From NCBI GenBank assembly GCA_011037195.1, contig JAAEAF010002723.1, forward strand, positions 1-64,000: 64,000 nt of DNA. Direction: 5' to 3'. Each line of letters starts with the position of its first letter. Within the stretch, counting starts at the first letter, position 1. Position numbers and translations under genes: made by a program. Positions 44,823-54,851 of this stretch are shown here, in pieces. The stretch is from Triatoma infestans. Taxonomy: Eukaryota; Arthropoda; Insecta; Hemiptera; Reduviidae. A model generated the notes under the pieces. It did no database searches. It was given only the letters and a program-made list of their open reading frames with translations, and was not told the origin of the DNA.

Positions 44823-44985
44823 TAAATATATATAATATTTACTGACAAAATCAAATTGCTTCATTATAATAATTGAAATAATATGAGATTAATAATTTAT
44901 CTCTCTGAAAACAAAGAGATATAGTCGGGTGTTGTAAATGTTTAAAGCGTTAGGATTGGTGAGTGTCTACGTCACAGTCAGTCCG
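44823..44985 (+). repeat. Flank shared with 30828-30985
   Basis: Same sequence and same position next to a family A end as at 30828-30985. It suggests the two loci were copied together with the element. Confidence 0.75.
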
Positions 44986-45149
44986 TGTCTGTCACAATTT
45001 CAAAAAATTTACGTCACAGTTTTCTCCGTGAAAAAATCAACATTTTTACTGGAAAAATCTTCTAAATAATAGTGATAAAGTTTCCCTTAGTGTGGGGAAA
45101 CTAGCACACAAAGTTTGAAGAAATTTGTTCACCCAGTTTTTTCCTATTT

Positions 45150-46080
45150 TACAGGAAATTAGAAAAAAAAAGTCTTGTGTAAAACACTCACATAACTTCA
45201 TCATATTGCAGTCTACATAGTTATAACTGACCAAAAACTCCCCTTCTCCTTTCTAACTTCTTTAAATTAAGATACTTACAAAAAGGTTTCTAACAAAAAT
45301 TATATAGGTCTCTGTTCTGTAATTAGTATAACTAATTTAATGAAATGTATCGGCGTTTTTTTTTATGGAGAAAATCGCTAAAAAAAATCTGTTTAATAAA
45401 ACTGCTATTCCGGTTAAACGACGTTTTTCAAACTCGGAATTTTGTTCAACATATTGAATTCTAATTAATATTATTTAGAAGATAGAAACGTATAACAACC
45501 TAAGAGAGCACTTTACTGGAAACCTTAATCCCCACCACTGATCCAAAAAAACCACTTACTTAAATGAATTTTCCCGGGGAATATTATACAGAATATTATA
45601 CTTTAGAAGAAAGCATAAACCCCACCCTTCTTCTCCAAATCCCCCCCCCACTTAAATGAATTTCCCAGAGAAATGTTTCAAATAAAAGTTGCAGGTCTTT
45701 TGTGTGAGTGGTTATTATTCCAAGTTAAAAAGAAATTCGTTGAAACTGTTTTCGAGAACATCCCCCCAAAAAACTGAATAATTCATTCAGAGAAGTGTTA
45801 TTTCCGTTTGAATGTTTTTGTTCGAAATCTTATGATCCAGGTGCCCATCCATAGTAGTAAATGCCTGGCATTTGTACTAAATATCAAGTATGATTTCTGC
45901 GATTTTTACATTTTTCAGTTATGATAACCCTCCATCTCTGCTCCACACACACATACACACACAAAGACCTTTTTCGGATTCAGGGAATCTCACTGCATGT
46001 ATTTCCGGTGAAAACTATATATCGAAAATTTGTTTCGATCGCAGTATTCCTTCTCTGCTAGGAGTAGAGAAAGTAAAAAC
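45150..46080 (+). mobile_element. Family A copy, diverged
   Basis: Outer start GTCTTGTGTAAAACACTCAC near 45172 and end TAGGAGTAGAGAAAGTAA near 46077 are recognisable. Unit starts are eroded (TATTCCGGTTAAACG, TATTTCCGTTTGAATG). A short CACA tract lies at 45944-45963. Confidence 0.72.
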
Positions 46081-46197
46081 TATGCAAGTTTTTAGCATTA
46101 TGTAATGCTATGTAATGCTTGTTGTTGTGGTGGTTGGTTCCGCAAAGCTGGAAAGCATCAGAGACATTTTCCGTGATAGCCTGCTTCATTTTGTGGT

Positions 46198-46235
46198 CAT
46201 CGACCGGTTTCGGGCGTTCGCCCATCTTCAGGATG
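46198..46235 (-). ncRNA. Type I hammerhead ribozyme motif, apparently intact
   Basis: On the minus strand: CUGAAGA, U, stem II GGGC-GAAC-GCCC, GAAA, CC, GGUC. Stem I is CATC/GATG, four perfect pairs. The core is canonical. It is antisense to the MARCH gene. Confidence 0.75.
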
Positions 46236-46827
46236 CATTTCGCAAGCAGTGTGATAACACAGATTTGCATAGAGCAAATTTAGTTTACACACTGACTGGT
46301 CTTTTTAATTGTATTTAAAACTAAACTCTTAAATTAGATCAAGGGAGACTGAGACTATGGTGATGGTAACTGGGTGGGAAAGGAACACGTGTTTGGGTTG
46401 TTAAAGGGGTAAATTTTCCTTAAAATGGAAACAACACGTGGGGGTCTAATTTTTAAACTCTGTTGTTGGAGGAAGACTCACTTTACAATTAACTAATCAA
46501 AATAAATTTAAAATTAAATTGAATAACGATTTAAACTATCATAATTTAAAATTAAGCGATTAAAATAATAAAAATTAAATATATATAAGCAATAAAAATA
46601 CACATATATAGAAATAAAAGTAACAATTAAAATAATCAAACCAAATAAAAAACCAAGCAATTTATATGAGCTGGTTGTTTGATAAACATATTTCGCATTT
46701 CACCCTTCACAATTCACATACACCATCCATGTACGCATGCATACTTAAATGTGGGCACTCAATGAGTGTGTAAACTAAATTTGCTCTATGCAAGTCTGTG
46801 TTGTCACATTGCCTGGAAAAACGCATC

Positions 46828-46857
46828 CTGAAAATGGGCGAACGCCCGAAACCGGTT
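46828..46857 (+). ncRNA. Hammerhead-like core, eroded
   Basis: Same layout as 46198-46235 but CUGAAAA lacks the invariant G, and the triplet is GUU instead of GUC. Probably inactive. Sense to the MARCH gene. Confidence 0.5.
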
Positions 46858-46974
46858 GATGACCACAAAATGAAGCAGGCTATCATGGAAAATGTCCCTG
46901 ATACAATAATGTTGCACTTTACTTTATATAGTATTAGAAGAGCACATTGTACTGAAGTTGTACTTTAGAAGAAA

Positions 46975-47135
46975 GTATAACATCTGGTATTTTATCCGTC
47001 GTAGCATGCATATTGGTTTTGTTCCTGACCGGTTTCGGATATTCATCCATCGTCAGAGCAAATTCACCAAGTTCGTGTAGAGAGTTCACTTCAACGAAAT
47101 GTTTCTGTAGACTCACACTTGTTGGTTGTATGTAT
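46975..47135 (-). repeat. HH1 hammerhead element, minus copy
   Basis: The whole HH1 body is present, from GCATGCTACGACGGATAAA in reverse to CACACTTGTTGGTTG. The ribozyme core is at 47027-47056: CUGACGA, GGAU-GAAU-AUCC, GAAA and GUC intact. Stem I has one mismatch (TTTGCT/AGGAAC), with TTGG/CCAA pairing further out. Confidence 0.72.
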
Positions 47136-47654
47136 GTGGGAACGTTATAAGGTTATGTTACTACATGTGTGTGTTTCATGACAAAGTGAAATTATTATAA
47201 ATTGTGATTAGGCATTAGGAAATAGTGTCTAATAAATAGCATGTTTTGAAGAATACTATATAACTAAATTTTAAGACGGTTGATAAGCATGCTCAGTGTT
47301 TTACCAAGTTATTTTGATTGGAGGGGGGATAAGTTATTTCAGGAGTAAACTGTACTAATAAGATTAGATGAATTTTAAGGAAAGGCAATTAATGGATGAA
47401 TTTTAATGAAAGGTAATGCAAAGTTTATGGACAGTGAAAAGTTTGTACAAGTAAGAAATAAATGTGAAAAAGAAGCAGGGTTAGTATAAGAGAACATGTA
47501 AGTAAATTGATATGTAAGAAGGTGGTAGCAAACAGCAAATTGGAGATGATTTTAAATTAGTAATCAAGGAAATAACATGTGTGCGTTATTATTTATCATG
47601 CTTATTTTAAATGTTATTAATTTATATTTAAATTACATTAAGAATATGTTGAGA

Positions 47655-47775
47655 GAGATGTGGACGATGGATGAATATCCGAAACCGGTCAGGAACAAAA
47701 CCAATATGCATGCTACGACGGATAAACACCGGATGTTATCCAGCACTGCGGACCCAGCCACATTTTCAAGAAAAT
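47655..47775 (+). repeat. HH1 hammerhead element, plus half-copy
   Basis: The part after the CUGANGA box is intact (stem II, GAAA, CCGGTC, then GCATGCTACGACGGATAA), but the box itself reads TGGACGA at 47661 and the 5' half is missing. It faces the copy at 46975-47135. Confidence 0.6.
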
Positions 47776-47799
47776 AAAACATTGCTGTTCTCCCCCCCC

Positions 47800-48182
47800 C
47801 CCAGACTTCCGATTATAAAATCGATTTTCTTGGAAAAGTACTTCAAATATGGCTGATTCATTTCTGTAAACAGTATACCGGAAATATAAAGAAAATCCTA
47901 AAAAAAACCATTCAGTAAAGTCGTACTTCCGGTTGATAGATTTTGTTCATAACTTTCGTGTTAGTTGTCTGGGTAGAACTTAAACAGAACACTAAGGGTG
48001 AGCTGCTTGATATTTTTCCTTTTCGAGATATTTTGTTTATACACAAACACTCAGACAGTTCCATTCGCTAAAAACATTTTTCCCTTACACCTTGGAATCT
48101 CAAAACATGTAATCCTGATATATCACATTTCCGAAATTCTGACTCGATAGCAAATCTGCTTCTTAAAAAAGGAAAGTAAAAG
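47800..48182 (+). repeat. Diverged family A remnant
   Basis: It keeps the last unit (AGTCGTACTTCCGGTTGATA), the TTTTCGAGATATTTTG block and a degenerate end (ATTCTGACTCGATAGCAAAT, then GGAAAGTAAA). A C-run lies at about 47792-47802. Confidence 0.55.
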
Positions 48183-48955
48183 GAAAAAAAAAAATCAACT
48201 TACTCGGAGAAATATATTAATTAATAAATGATAAACAATAAAAAGACATGACTGAAATATCTCAGTGTCTTTGTACCTGCTTAGTTAGCAAAATATATCT
48301 CTTTGAGTTTACAACTCAGCCTATTCCTAGAGCACATGGCGGGCGATCAGTCTTATTTTTGCAAACTTAGCACATTATTCTGATAGTATAGCAATTTTCA
48401 AAAGTGAATCTATTAACAGTTTGTCTTTATTTCATTTTCTTTATAAATATTTATATTTTTATCAAATATTACATATAAATTGACATGTTTAAATAGTTTT
48501 TTGCAAACCGACCTGTATATTTTAATATTTATTATTAGATTTCGGTTAAAAATAAAATTCTGGTGTGACGTACGTATATAAAAACACACACACACACACA
48601 CAAATGTTCTTACTGAAACTCTCATTCGAGAGGTAATTATTTTTTTAAGTCTGAAAATTTATTGGCATCAATTAAGATTACATTTGCAATTTTACGTAAT
48701 ACATTTTACCTTTTTCTGTAAGATAACTAAATGTTACATGCTAGTTGTAAGTGTTTCATACTTGTTACTTATCCTTACTGTAGTAAGGTAAACTAAATAT
48801 CAAGTTCATCTATTAACTATTTAAACTGTTTGTCTTCATTTTATTTTCTTTATAAATATGTATTAATATTTTGATCAAGTATTACATAAAAATTGACATG
48901 TTTAGTTTTTTGCAAACCGACCTGTATATTCCGTCATGAATTTAGAACTTATCAG
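48183..48955. repeat. Intronic region with a local direct duplication
   Basis: About 48405-48528 and 48815-48932 match in the same order: AACTGTTTGTCTT-like start, TTTCTTTATAAATAT, AAATTGACATGTTTA and TTTTTTGCAAACCGACCTGT. The second copy has small deletions. No exon is seen. Confidence 0.6.
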
Positions 48956-49320
48956 AGGAATAAAGTAAGAGCTGCTATTTATTATAATTGTGTCAAATTT
49001 TGAAATTTGAGTTTTCACTGGAAATGTTTCGAAACTCCCTTGAATCCGAAATAAATGTTTTTTGGAATGATCTCTGTGTGCAACGAACAATTGTAGAAGC
49101 TCAAATTTAATATTCCGTTTAGTTACTAAACAATGCATGTGACTATAAAGTTTGCGTCAATTTTTTTTTTTTTTTTAAAGTTTTACGTGATTTTCTCAAT
49201 AATAGCTCCAACAATTTTCATTAAACTTCCGTTAGGAATTTAGTTTTTTGAAAGGTTCTGGGGAAGCTGTTGTTGAGTTTCTTCTCTAAAGTGCCACTTC
49301 AGTATAATAAGTAATATCAC
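48956..49320 (-). repeat. Family A remnant, reversed
   Basis: AATTGTGTCAAATTTTGAAA, GAGTTTTCACTGGAAATG and AATATTCCGTTTAGT follow the right part of family A in reverse orientation. Truncated after one unit. Confidence 0.6.
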
Positions 49321-49364
49321 CTGTATAATAATATGAAGTAGTTATATTAGAAGTTGAATATGTG

Positions 49365-49672
49365 GATGGGTCCGCAATGCTGGATAACATCTGGTATTTT
49401 ATCCATCGTAGCATGCATATTTATAGTTTTCCTGACGGGTTTTGGATTTTCATCCATCATCAGAAGAATAAATTCACCAAGCTCGTGTAGAGAGTTCACT
49501 TCAACTTAATGTTTCTGTTACACTCACACTTGTTGGTTGTGAACTCTCTCTACACGAACTTGGTGAATTTACTCTTTTAACGATGGATGAAAATCCAAAA
49601 ACCGGTCAGGAAAGCTATAAATATCCATGCTACGATCTGGATAAAATACCAGATTATATTAGAAGCATTGAT
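49365..49672. repeat. HH1 element, second inverted dimer
   Basis: The minus arm (core 49434-49463; GAAA mutated to AAAA) and plus arm (core 49576-49607; CUGANGA mutated) are head to head with almost no spacer. They have the same layout as 35638-35950. Both cores are broken. Confidence 0.7.
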
Positions 49673-49691
49673 AGAATTCCAAATTTGTGTA

Positions 49692-50070
49692 AAATTGGAT
49701 AGATTAGATTAGATTGAAGAGCGGGAAGGGCAAAGCCTCATTCAAATGCGACCTGCATATTAAGAGGTTTATTGTGGATCCCCCTAGGATTATACCACAT
49801 CTTTCAGCTTCGCCCTCTTAATCAGGCCTAGCAAAGCTGAAAATAGCTACGTCATGAAACTCATGGTTTCGGGATTACTTGTCCCCAGTTCAAGAAACCT
49901 TGTCCTCATCAGACCCAGAACACTCACAAAGGATGTGTACCGGGGTTTCCTCTTCAGCCTTGCAGAATCGGCATTACGCGTTGTCTGCAAATAGTAGTTC
50001 GTGCATGTGGCTATTCAGCCTACAATGCCGTGTTAGTGCACCCACCAATTAGCCTTATATCCTTCCGGCT
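49692..50070 (-). mobile_element. LINE-B 3' end, 5' truncated
   Basis: On the minus strand, frame-shifting translation gives LTRHCRLNSHMHELLFADN, then a zinc knuckle of the form CRFCKAEEETPVHILCECSG, followed by untranslated sequence and the tail TAGATTAGATTAGATT read in reverse. The knuckle and tail match the LINE-B copy at 24955-25800. Confidence 0.75.
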
Positions 50071-50079
50071 ATGGCTCAA

Positions 50080-50770
50080 GAAAATTGGTTAACCGGAAGA
50101 GCGGCTGTACTGAATAGAATAGTTGTTTTGGTTTTTTAGAATTTTCTCATAAACGGGTACAATTACTTTCTAGAAACTTGGAATACTAAGTGCACACCAT
50201 TCAGGATGTGTGTCCATGGTATATTTGTGAACGAAACGTTTCAAAAACGAAAAATCGCAAGACGTTCAAATTTGAAGATCTGTCTGTTTTAGTATCCCAC
50301 CTCCGCATCTAACAATTGGCTTATCGTAAAGCCTTGTCACTTTTATTTGAAATATTTTTGAAGGAAAATTGATATTTTCTAGGTTTTGGGAATTAGCAAT
50401 ATTAAGTTTTTCTTAAAAGTTTCACTTCAATACAAAGGATGATCATTTAGCACTAAAAGTGTTGCTAAAAATACCAACTTTCATAAAAGCAGTGCGGAAG
50501 TACGATTTTATGCAATAGGCTTTTTGTGATTTATTCGAAACTGACTCATGGCGTCGACTTTCTTTAAACTTGGAATATCACCCGGCACAGATTTATATCC
50601 TTCCATACCAATCCTTCTATTTGAAACATTTTTCTGCAAAAGTTTATTTTTAGGGTTTCTTCGGGAAAGTGTGAGTTACCTTAAATTTAAACTGCCATTA
50701 CAAAGCTTTGCTAGAGGGCGGTTGGGACAGGATGCTTGCTTTCACTTAAACAATGATTTCAAAAATTCCT
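50080..50770 (-). repeat. Diverged family A remnants, reversed
   Basis: Reversed unit starts (TTAACCGGAAGAGCGG, AGTGCGGAAGTACGATTTT), GAAACATTT-type blocks and ACTTCAATACAAAGGATGAT show the family order with strong divergence. Several deletions. Confidence 0.5.
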
Positions 50771-50790
50771 CATCTTACAGCTTATTTATT

Positions 50791-51388
50791 TATATATACA
50801 GGATGTCCCATTTAAACGGGCCACTTTTGAAATAACGAAGAAAGATATCTAAAAAGTGGACATAACGTTTGTTGAAGTATTTGCGCTCTAGTTTATGATG
50901 GTGTTACACCTTAAATCGATGACTGAAAATAGCGATTTTTTTTTTTACCCCCACTTTTTACTACTATATTGAAAACTATTAAAAAAAATGAAGACAAATG
51001 CCCGTTAATTTCACTTCAACAATATTTCAAACCGTTGCTGAGATATTTAACCATAAAGATTCAATTTTCTACTTTTTTGCCCTTATTTTTCTGTTTCGTA
51101 AAATTAAAAACGGATTTTCTTATTAATTTCTAATAAATAAGAGAGTTCAAATGGTAATAAAACTTAGAAGCTATTTTAAAACCATAAGGGACACAAAAAT
51201 CAGATAAAACATCATTAAAACAAAACAACTGCCCAGTTTATTTACAAAAATCTATAAAAAAAAATATTTTCAATTTATTCAAAATGACCTCCTCGGCTTA
51301 ACCGGCATAAGCGCAATCGCTGCCCAACATTTGCAGTTGCTAATCGTATCATGTCTGCCGGAATTGCTAAGCAGATTTGGATTAAGTC
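50791..51388 (-). mobile_element. Tc1/mariner-like element, right part with transposase C-terminus
   Basis: The terminus TACAGGATGTCCCATTTAAA at 50797 matches a common invertebrate transposon end. On the minus strand, next to the LINE insertion, translation gives DLIQICLAIPADMIRLATAN, then VGQRLRLCRLSRGGHFE. This matches the C-terminal end of DDE transposases of this group (R-I-x-x-A-C... NGGHFE). It is split from 52454-52845 by the LINE at 51389-52453. Confidence 0.65.
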
Positions 51389-52453
51389 AATTAGTCTCCT
51401 CATATCTCGAAAATAGAAAAATCTTACGTCTGCAATAAACTCTACCTTATCACTTCCTTATTCTATCCTTGCTGGAGTCCCTCAAGGTTCTATCCTAGGT
51501 CCCGCTTTGTTTATTACCTTCATAAACCCCATTCCGAAACCTGACAATATAAACTCGTCCTATACGCTGACGATTTGGCCACACTTCCTGGAGAATTGAC
51601 ACAATCTAAACTAACAAAACTGACTAAACTGACCAAAATACTTCAACAAATGGAAAGTACAGATCAACCACAAAAAGACTGAAGCCATTCTATTTACAAA
51701 ACGTAGATCGCACATCAATCATAACATTACAGTCTACAATATAGTCTACAATATTACATATAGTACTACAATATACTACATAACATTATAGTACTACAAT
51801 ACCTTGGTCAGACAGTATTAAATAACTTGGCGTGATAATGGACCGCAGACATTTAACTTCACTACACACATAAAAGACAGAAACATCGCTGGTAAGACAG
51901 CCATTAGACTCCTCTTTCCACTTCTCTCCCGCAACTCCAAATTGTCCACAAAAAACAAATTAATCCTCTGTAAAGTTATAATCCGTCCGATGCTCACTTA
52001 TGCCTGTTCAGTTTGGAGCTTTACATGTAAGAGCAACCTTTCAAACTCCAAATTGTCCAAAATAAATTCTCCATTTTGCTACTGACATGCCCCACTACTC
52101 ACGTATATCACATCTCCACGAACTAACTGACACATCCACAATTACTGACTACATAAAAAACCGACTAACAAAACATCTGATTAACATCACTGTTCACCCA
52201 AACCCTCTCTGCCGGTCCATAGCCCAGTTACGATATGCCACTTGATTATAGGCACAAGCGTATCAAAAACATCCTTAGAAGCTAACTTTTCATAAAGTCA
52301 TTGGGTTTTTCTTTTCTTTTTCCCAGATAATTGTAATTAATTAAACTTTGTCTACAGTTAAGCTCACTGGATGTGAGCATTTGTACTCCTGTTTCCAAAG
52401 TTTGTATACATCATAAGTAAATAATTTGTAAATAAAAATTCTATCTATCTCTC
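51389..52453 (+). mobile_element. Jockey-type LINE, RT half, with 11-bp target duplication
   Basis: Frame-shifting translation yields AGVPQGSILGPALF (the RT finger-palm motif), INPIPKPDNI, VLYADDLA (the catalytic YADD box with both aspartates), then WKVQINHKKTEAILF, IKYLGVIMDR, HIKDRN and SKLQIVQNK. This is the order of jockey-clade reverse transcriptase and thumb. The copy ends in an AT-rich 3' UTR with AAATAAAAATTCTATCTATC. TGGATTAAGTC occurs at 51378-51388 and 52454-52464, a perfect 11-bp duplication of target DNA. It lies inside a Tc1/mariner-like transposon. Frameshifts make it inactive. Confidence 0.87.
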
Positions 52454-52845
52454 TGGATTAAGTCTTTCTCTAAGGGCTTCTAGAGTTGTCGGTTCCATGG
52501 CATACATTTTTTCTTTGCGATATCCCCCAAAAAAAGAAATCAAGGGGGGCTAAATCTAGCAATCTTGGAAGGCCAGCTTACCGATCCCTGTCGTCCAATC
52601 CAGCGGTTATTGAACATATACGGAATGGTTGGAGACAAAACTATTGGGCCATACTTTCCGCCAGGTATCTTAAATGGGCAAGAATACGATAATTTTATTC
52701 GCCAATAATCACAACAGTTGCTGGAGTATATGCAACATTGAATGTCAGAACAAGAATATGGTTGTCCCGAGCACTAAGCCTTATTGGCGAGGAGAGAAGT
52801 GAATAAGATGTTCAGTAATCGCTGGATCGGACGATATATATATAA
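52454..52845 (-). mobile_element. Tc1/mariner-like element, left part with third catalytic Asp region
   Basis: On the minus strand, translation with shifts gives SWPSKIARF and a FLFLGDIAKKKC-like stretch, matching WPPRSPDLTPLDFFLWGxIKxKVY of Tc1/mariner-like DDE transposases. The third catalytic aspartate is not preserved in frame. The upstream transposase part and the left terminus are missing. Confidence 0.6.
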
Positions 52846-52910
52846 AATTATTTAAACAAAACTTAACATAATTTAATTTCATATTTAATTGTATTATTCT
52901 GTAATTTTAG

Positions 52911-53043
52911 GAACCCTAGGTAAAGTACATTTAAGCTGTTTAGAAAGATGGCTGAACATGTGTGGAAGGCAACATTGTGAAATATGTAGGTATCAATTTG
53001 AAGCAAAACGTAAAAGGCGTTATACAATTTGCCAAGCTATCAG
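52911..53043 (+). CDS. MARCH-type RING-CH E3 ligase, exon with second half of the finger
   Basis: The exon follows the acceptor GTAATTTTAG and continues the frame of 39449-39658 in phase 1. It encodes GTLGKVHLSCLERWLNMCGR, then QHCEICRYQFEAKRKRR and YTICQAIR. It provides ligand 5 (His of VHLSC), ligand 6 (Cys), and the last pair in CEIC, completing C4HC3. The tryptophan of ERWL is the conserved E2-contact position. It ends at a GTAAGC donor in phase 2. The following membrane segments of the family were not found before 64000. Similarity is strongest to MARCH2/3-like proteins, but the paralogue is not fixed. Confidence 0.93.
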
Positions 53044-53261
53044 GTAAGCAAATGTTATTAACCATTAATTATGGAGTAGTAGATAATTACTTTCAATGAC
53101 ATCGTACACTGCGTCGCATAGTCTCCTTAATTCATTAGTGTCATCATCGTCAGTATTAAGGTGGAAAATTTATCTACATATTTGGGACAACAAAAAAAAA
53201 TTGCTGTAATTTTTATTTTGACTCGACTTTCTATTTTTTATAAGAATGTTTCAAACAAAAG

Positions 53262-54200
53262 TTTAATTTTTACTTTCTCTTATAATCCTAGTAAGAGAAA
53301 AATATTGCGATCGAATCAAATTTTCCAAAACTGAGTTATCCGGAAATACATGATTTGAGGTTCCCTGAGTTCGAAAAAGTGGTTTTTAGAAATTGGTCTT
53401 CCTCTGTGTGTGTGCTCGTGGCATGTGTATATCTCTCGCTCTCTCTATGTGGGTCAGTGTAACTCACAAATGGAAAGTTGCGGGAAGCTGAAACTTTGTT
53501 TAAGTTCACATTTAAGTTCCATCAAGGGACGCGACAATAAGGTTTGGGCCAAAAATCGGTCGACCGGATGTACCACTTCATTTATACCGAATAGATTTTT
53601 CGTTTTGTTTGCGATTATCTTGAAAAGAGGTTCCAACGAGGTTCTTTAATCTTGGTATATCAAACTTATCTACTAATAAAGAGCTATAACTTTTATTTGA
53701 ATTTTTTTTTTTTTTTTTTTTAAACGGGGTGTTCTAAGAAGGGGTGGGTGACGTTTAGCCTGTCCTCTGAAGTGCCATTTCAATATATTATACAAATTTA
53801 TCTTCTATATCTATTATCCTCTATGTGTCGCCAAAAGTCAGAGGTTTCTATTTTTTATTTGTCTGACACAACACTGCCCATCACCGAACAGTGAGGAGCT
53901 GTTGAGGCTCCTAAGAAAAGAAAATCTAAGAGCAGCACTACGGACTCGAACCCGAGATCTCCGCGTTGTACTTAGTCCTGCTAGACCTAATTGATCCTAC
54001 CCCTTCTGACCTAACCCTTCAAGTTTGAAGAAAATCTGCTTAAAAGTGTAGTAATAAACTTTTATTAATATTTCGGATGCACATGTATATATTTTTTCAA
54101 TTATATGTGAAATTTGTAACCCATATAAATAAATCACAAATCAAAACTATGCAAATCGCTGTTTAGAGAAAGTCGTGTGAGAGTTTCACACCAGATTTTT
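53262..54200 (-). mobile_element. Family A copy, reversed, with SINE-1 inside
   Basis: It opens with TTACTTTCTCTTATAATCCT and the ATCAAATTTTCCAAA block and ends with GTGTGAGAGTTTCACACCAG near 54193. The unit starts are eroded. A SINE-1 copy lies inside at 53866-54010. The microsatellite is only GTGTGTGTG. Confidence 0.75.
53866..54010 (-). mobile_element. SINE-1 copy, minus
   Basis: On the minus strand box A is altered, but box B (GGGTTCGAGTCC) is perfect at about 53948-53959. The body has GGAGCCTCAACAGC and GGTGATGGGCAGTGTTGT like the copy at 22827-23065. It is inserted in family A. Confidence 0.68.
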
Positions 54201-54700
54201 TTAACCTTATTAATCATTTCAATTCTCAACCAAACAAGTGAGAAAAGTAAAAACAACAAAAATGTAATAAAATACTGTTTTTAAATTGTAAACTATATGG
54301 AGGATTATGAAATATATTCAATTTCTAAACAAAACAAATTGGTGCTTTCGTCAGAATGTAATTGGGGACCGGCTTTGCCAAAAATGTTCATTATAACTGT
54401 GGTAATTTTCATAAATGATTATTTAATACTGTATTCATTTTCTTAAATTCCATTTGATACTGGGAATTTATGTATAACTTATTGGATAATGCTTAATGCC
54501 TCTCTATGGGAAAATGAGCTCACAAAGATCTTACATCTCATCTCAGCGGACATCTCAGCCTAACCATAAGAACTATGTAGTGTTAATAGTGTAAAATAGT
54601 GGGTTTGTGTGTCATCATATATAATCAACCACCATAACCTGTTACCATTTCCAAAGACGTAGATATTCAATCACTTTAATGTGTCTGTACTTCACTACAC
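54201..54700. other. No gene recognised
   Basis: AT-rich sequence inside or near the MARCH gene, no supported exon. Confidence 0.4.
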
Positions 54701-54754
54701 TGTCCAAGGCTACAATCATACTACGCTTACAATAAAGAGGCCCTATCACGGCTG

Positions 54755-54780
54755 CTGTAAGCGAATACCCGAAATCGGTC
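54755..54780 (+). ncRNA. Hammerhead-like core, strongly eroded
   Basis: CTGTAAGCGAATACCC followed by GAAATCGGTCG keeps the GAAA and GUC elements, but the CUGANGA box has changed. It is followed by ATGCATGCTG as in HH1. The surrounding element is interrupted by the R1 LINE. Confidence 0.35.
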
Positions 54781-54851
54781 GAAAACGAACACTGGAAATA
54801 CAAAAATGCATGCTGTGCCAAATATGGGAATTCGTAGATATTTCATCTTCA

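Larger units (their letters stand above)
46115..46905. mobile_element. HH2 hammerhead element, two arms
   Basis: A minus-oriented arm (46115-46310, ribozyme at 46198-46235) and a plus-oriented arm (about 46680-46905, eroded core at 46828-46857) enclose about 370 bp. The middle matches the non-coding part of the element at 32990-33645. No coding region is seen. Confidence 0.65.
39659..52910 (+). other. MARCH intron of 13.25 kb, repeat-filled
   Basis: This intron splits the RING-CH finger between ligand 4 and the histidine. It holds at least five family A copies, SINE-2, an LTR-like dimer, HH1 and HH2 hammerhead elements, a LINE-B end, and a jockey LINE nested in a Tc1/mariner-like element. 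Its donor is GTAATC and its acceptor is TAATTTTAG. No other exon is evident inside. Confidence 0.85.

Noticed and set aside
46058..46318. ORFs on both strands in the HH2 element
   Set aside because: Both overlap the ribozyme and are not kept open in the copy at 32990-33645.
52486..52692. Plus-strand ORF in the Tc1/mariner-like element
   Set aside because: The real coding strand is minus, where the transposase motif resembling WPxRSPDL-xPxDFFLWG is found.
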